In this document: piece by piece, positions 63,298-64,000 of the stretch
Layout of the letters: each line of letters opens with the position of its first letter
Numbering within the stretch: position 1 is the first letter of the stretch
DNA from: an uncultured Bacteroides sp.
Lineage (GTDB): Bacteria; Bacteroidota; Bacteroidia; Cytophagales; Cyclobacteriaceae
Length of the DNA: 64,000 bases
Direction of reading: 5' to 3'
Assembly: GCA_902168185.1 (NCBI GenBank)
Contig: CABHOV010000042.1
Span: forward strand, 49,405 to 113,404
Translations under genes and position numbers: made by a program
The notes under the pieces: model-generated
What the model was told of the DNA's origin: nothing
What the model saw: the letters and a program-made list of their open reading frames with translations, nothing else
Database searches by the model: none

Positions 63298-64000
63298 ATG
63301 AATAATCAAATGAACTTAACAGGAAACGACCTCAAAACTATAGGCTTTACACAAGGTAAAGCCATTGGCTTTGCTTTAGACATCATCAAAAAAGAATACG
63401 CGGCATTAAAGCAGGAAGATCAATTGATTCTTTTAAGACAAGTATTAGAAAATCCTTCAGCTTTTATTGACGATGAAAAACTTTCACCCATCGTGAAAGA
63501 GCTGTTGAAACCAACAGATGATACCATCGCCCTGGAGGAATCAGGGAAGTCGTACAAGATATATGGTGCAGAAGCGATCGAAGAAGGGGCATTGAACCAG
63601 ATGGCTATAGCAATGCGTCTGCCCGTTACGGTTGCAGGTGCATTAATGCCGGATGCACACCAAGGCTACGGCTTACCGATTGGTGGCGTGCTGGCCACCA
63701 AGAATGCTGTTATACCGTATGGCGTAGGCGTTGATATAGGGTGCAGAATGTGCATGACGATATATGATTTACCACCTGCTATACTTGAAGAAAAGAAAGA
63801 TGAGTTCAAGAAAATGCTTGTGAACAATACCAAGTTTGGAACGGCAACTTTCAAGAAGCCTAAAGATCACAAGGTCCTTGAGCGTACAGAATTCAAAGAG
63901 CTCAGCATCGTACGCCAGATGAAAGACCGTGCGTGGCAACAGATCGGTTCATCCGGTGGTGGAAATCACTTTGTTGAATTTGGTATCGTTGAGATTTTAA
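63298..64000 (+). CDS. rtcB: RNA-splicing ligase RtcB, copy 2, 3' truncated by window end
   Basis: The frame is open from ATG 63298 (MNNQMNLTGNDLKTIGFTQG; a second ATG lies at 63310) to the last base. Visible: ALMPDAHQGYGLPIGGVLAT, metal-site Cys in VGVDIGCRMCMT, and GSSGGGNHFVEFGIVEI. The catalytic His region lies beyond the window. It differs clearly from copy 1 outside the core, so the two are old paralogues. The -7 box ends 9 nt before the first ATG, so the leader is very short. Confidence 0.93.
   Translation, partial: MNNQMNLTGNDLKTIGFTQGKAIGFALDIIKKEYAALKQEDQLILLRQVLENPSAFIDDEKLSPIVKELLKPTDDTIALEESGKSYKIYGAEAIEEGALNQMAIAMRLPVTVAGALMPDAHQGYGLPIGGVLATKNAVIPYGVGVDIGCRMCMTIYDLPPAILEEKKDEFKKMLVNNTKFGTATFKKPKDHKVLERTEFKELSIVRQMKDRAWQQIGSSGGGNHFVEFGIVEIL

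Overview
The window reads as a chromosomal segment of a Bacteroidota bacterium, most likely of the Cytophagales type. Evidence is two SusC/SusD outer-membrane uptake pairs, VCBS/ASPIC and DUF2911 proteins, TPR- and propeller-fused histidine kinases, near absence of Shine-Dalgarno sequences, and several promoters of the Bacteroidetes form TAnnTTTG. No phage structural gene, transposase or CRISPR array was seen.

Layout. 1-4.75 kb: a SusC (cut by the window start), SusD and small lipoprotein. 4.7-31.4 kb: sensing and envelope genes on both strands: two TPR histidine kinases, a 1188-aa VCBS/ASPIC lipoprotein, an NtrY/NtrB-like kinase, acyl carrier protein, a YopX-like protein, a lipid kinase, a DUF2911 protein, a second SusC/SusD/lipoprotein operon next to a propeller kinase and its LuxR-type regulator, an FtsX-type permease, an ECF sigma factor with a small membrane protein, and a beta-barrel protein with an Asp/Trp-rich loop. 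31.5-49.4 kb: housekeeping and metabolism: M1 peptidase, GMC oxidoreductase, MmcQ/YjbR protein, acyl-CoA dehydrogenase, NTF2-like protein, sugar isomerase-like protein, DUF3999/DUF2339 pair, universal stress protein, two paralogous secreted proteins, Lon-N-domain protein, apt, nnr, nuoD and nuoC.

49.8-64 kb is the striking part, an RNA repair and RNA quality-control island. In order it holds RtcB ligase 1, a soluble AAA+/M41 protease 4 nt downstream, a membrane protein, an ATP-dependent RNA ligase followed by HD-Pnk (phosphoesterase plus 5' kinase), a minus-strand array of tRNAs and tRNA-like RNAs (about 56.8-57.95 kb), a divergent 36-codon ORF and HigBA toxin-antitoxin sharing a palindrome, a WYL regulator fused to a PhyH dioxygenase, a divergent Ro60/TROVE protein, three tandem Y-RNA-like repeats behind it, a 50-aa lipoprotein, and RtcB ligase 2 running off the window end.

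Two sequence facts tie the island together. The same 23-bp inverted repeat (ACTACGCA-N7-TGCGCA..) lies at the same distance from the -7 box in front of both Ro60 and RtcB 2. Three ncRNA units after Ro60 share GRTGYCGTA-N11-CTTCG with invariant spacing. Three tRNAs in the array carry a T-loop in which positions 54 and 58 are exchanged (A54/T58 instead of T54/A58). My reading is a stress regulon that heals and religates broken RNA by two independent ligation routes, holds RNA with Ro60 and tRNA-like Y RNAs, and carries accessory or decoy tRNAs. That reading is inference; the gene identities and repeats are seen directly.
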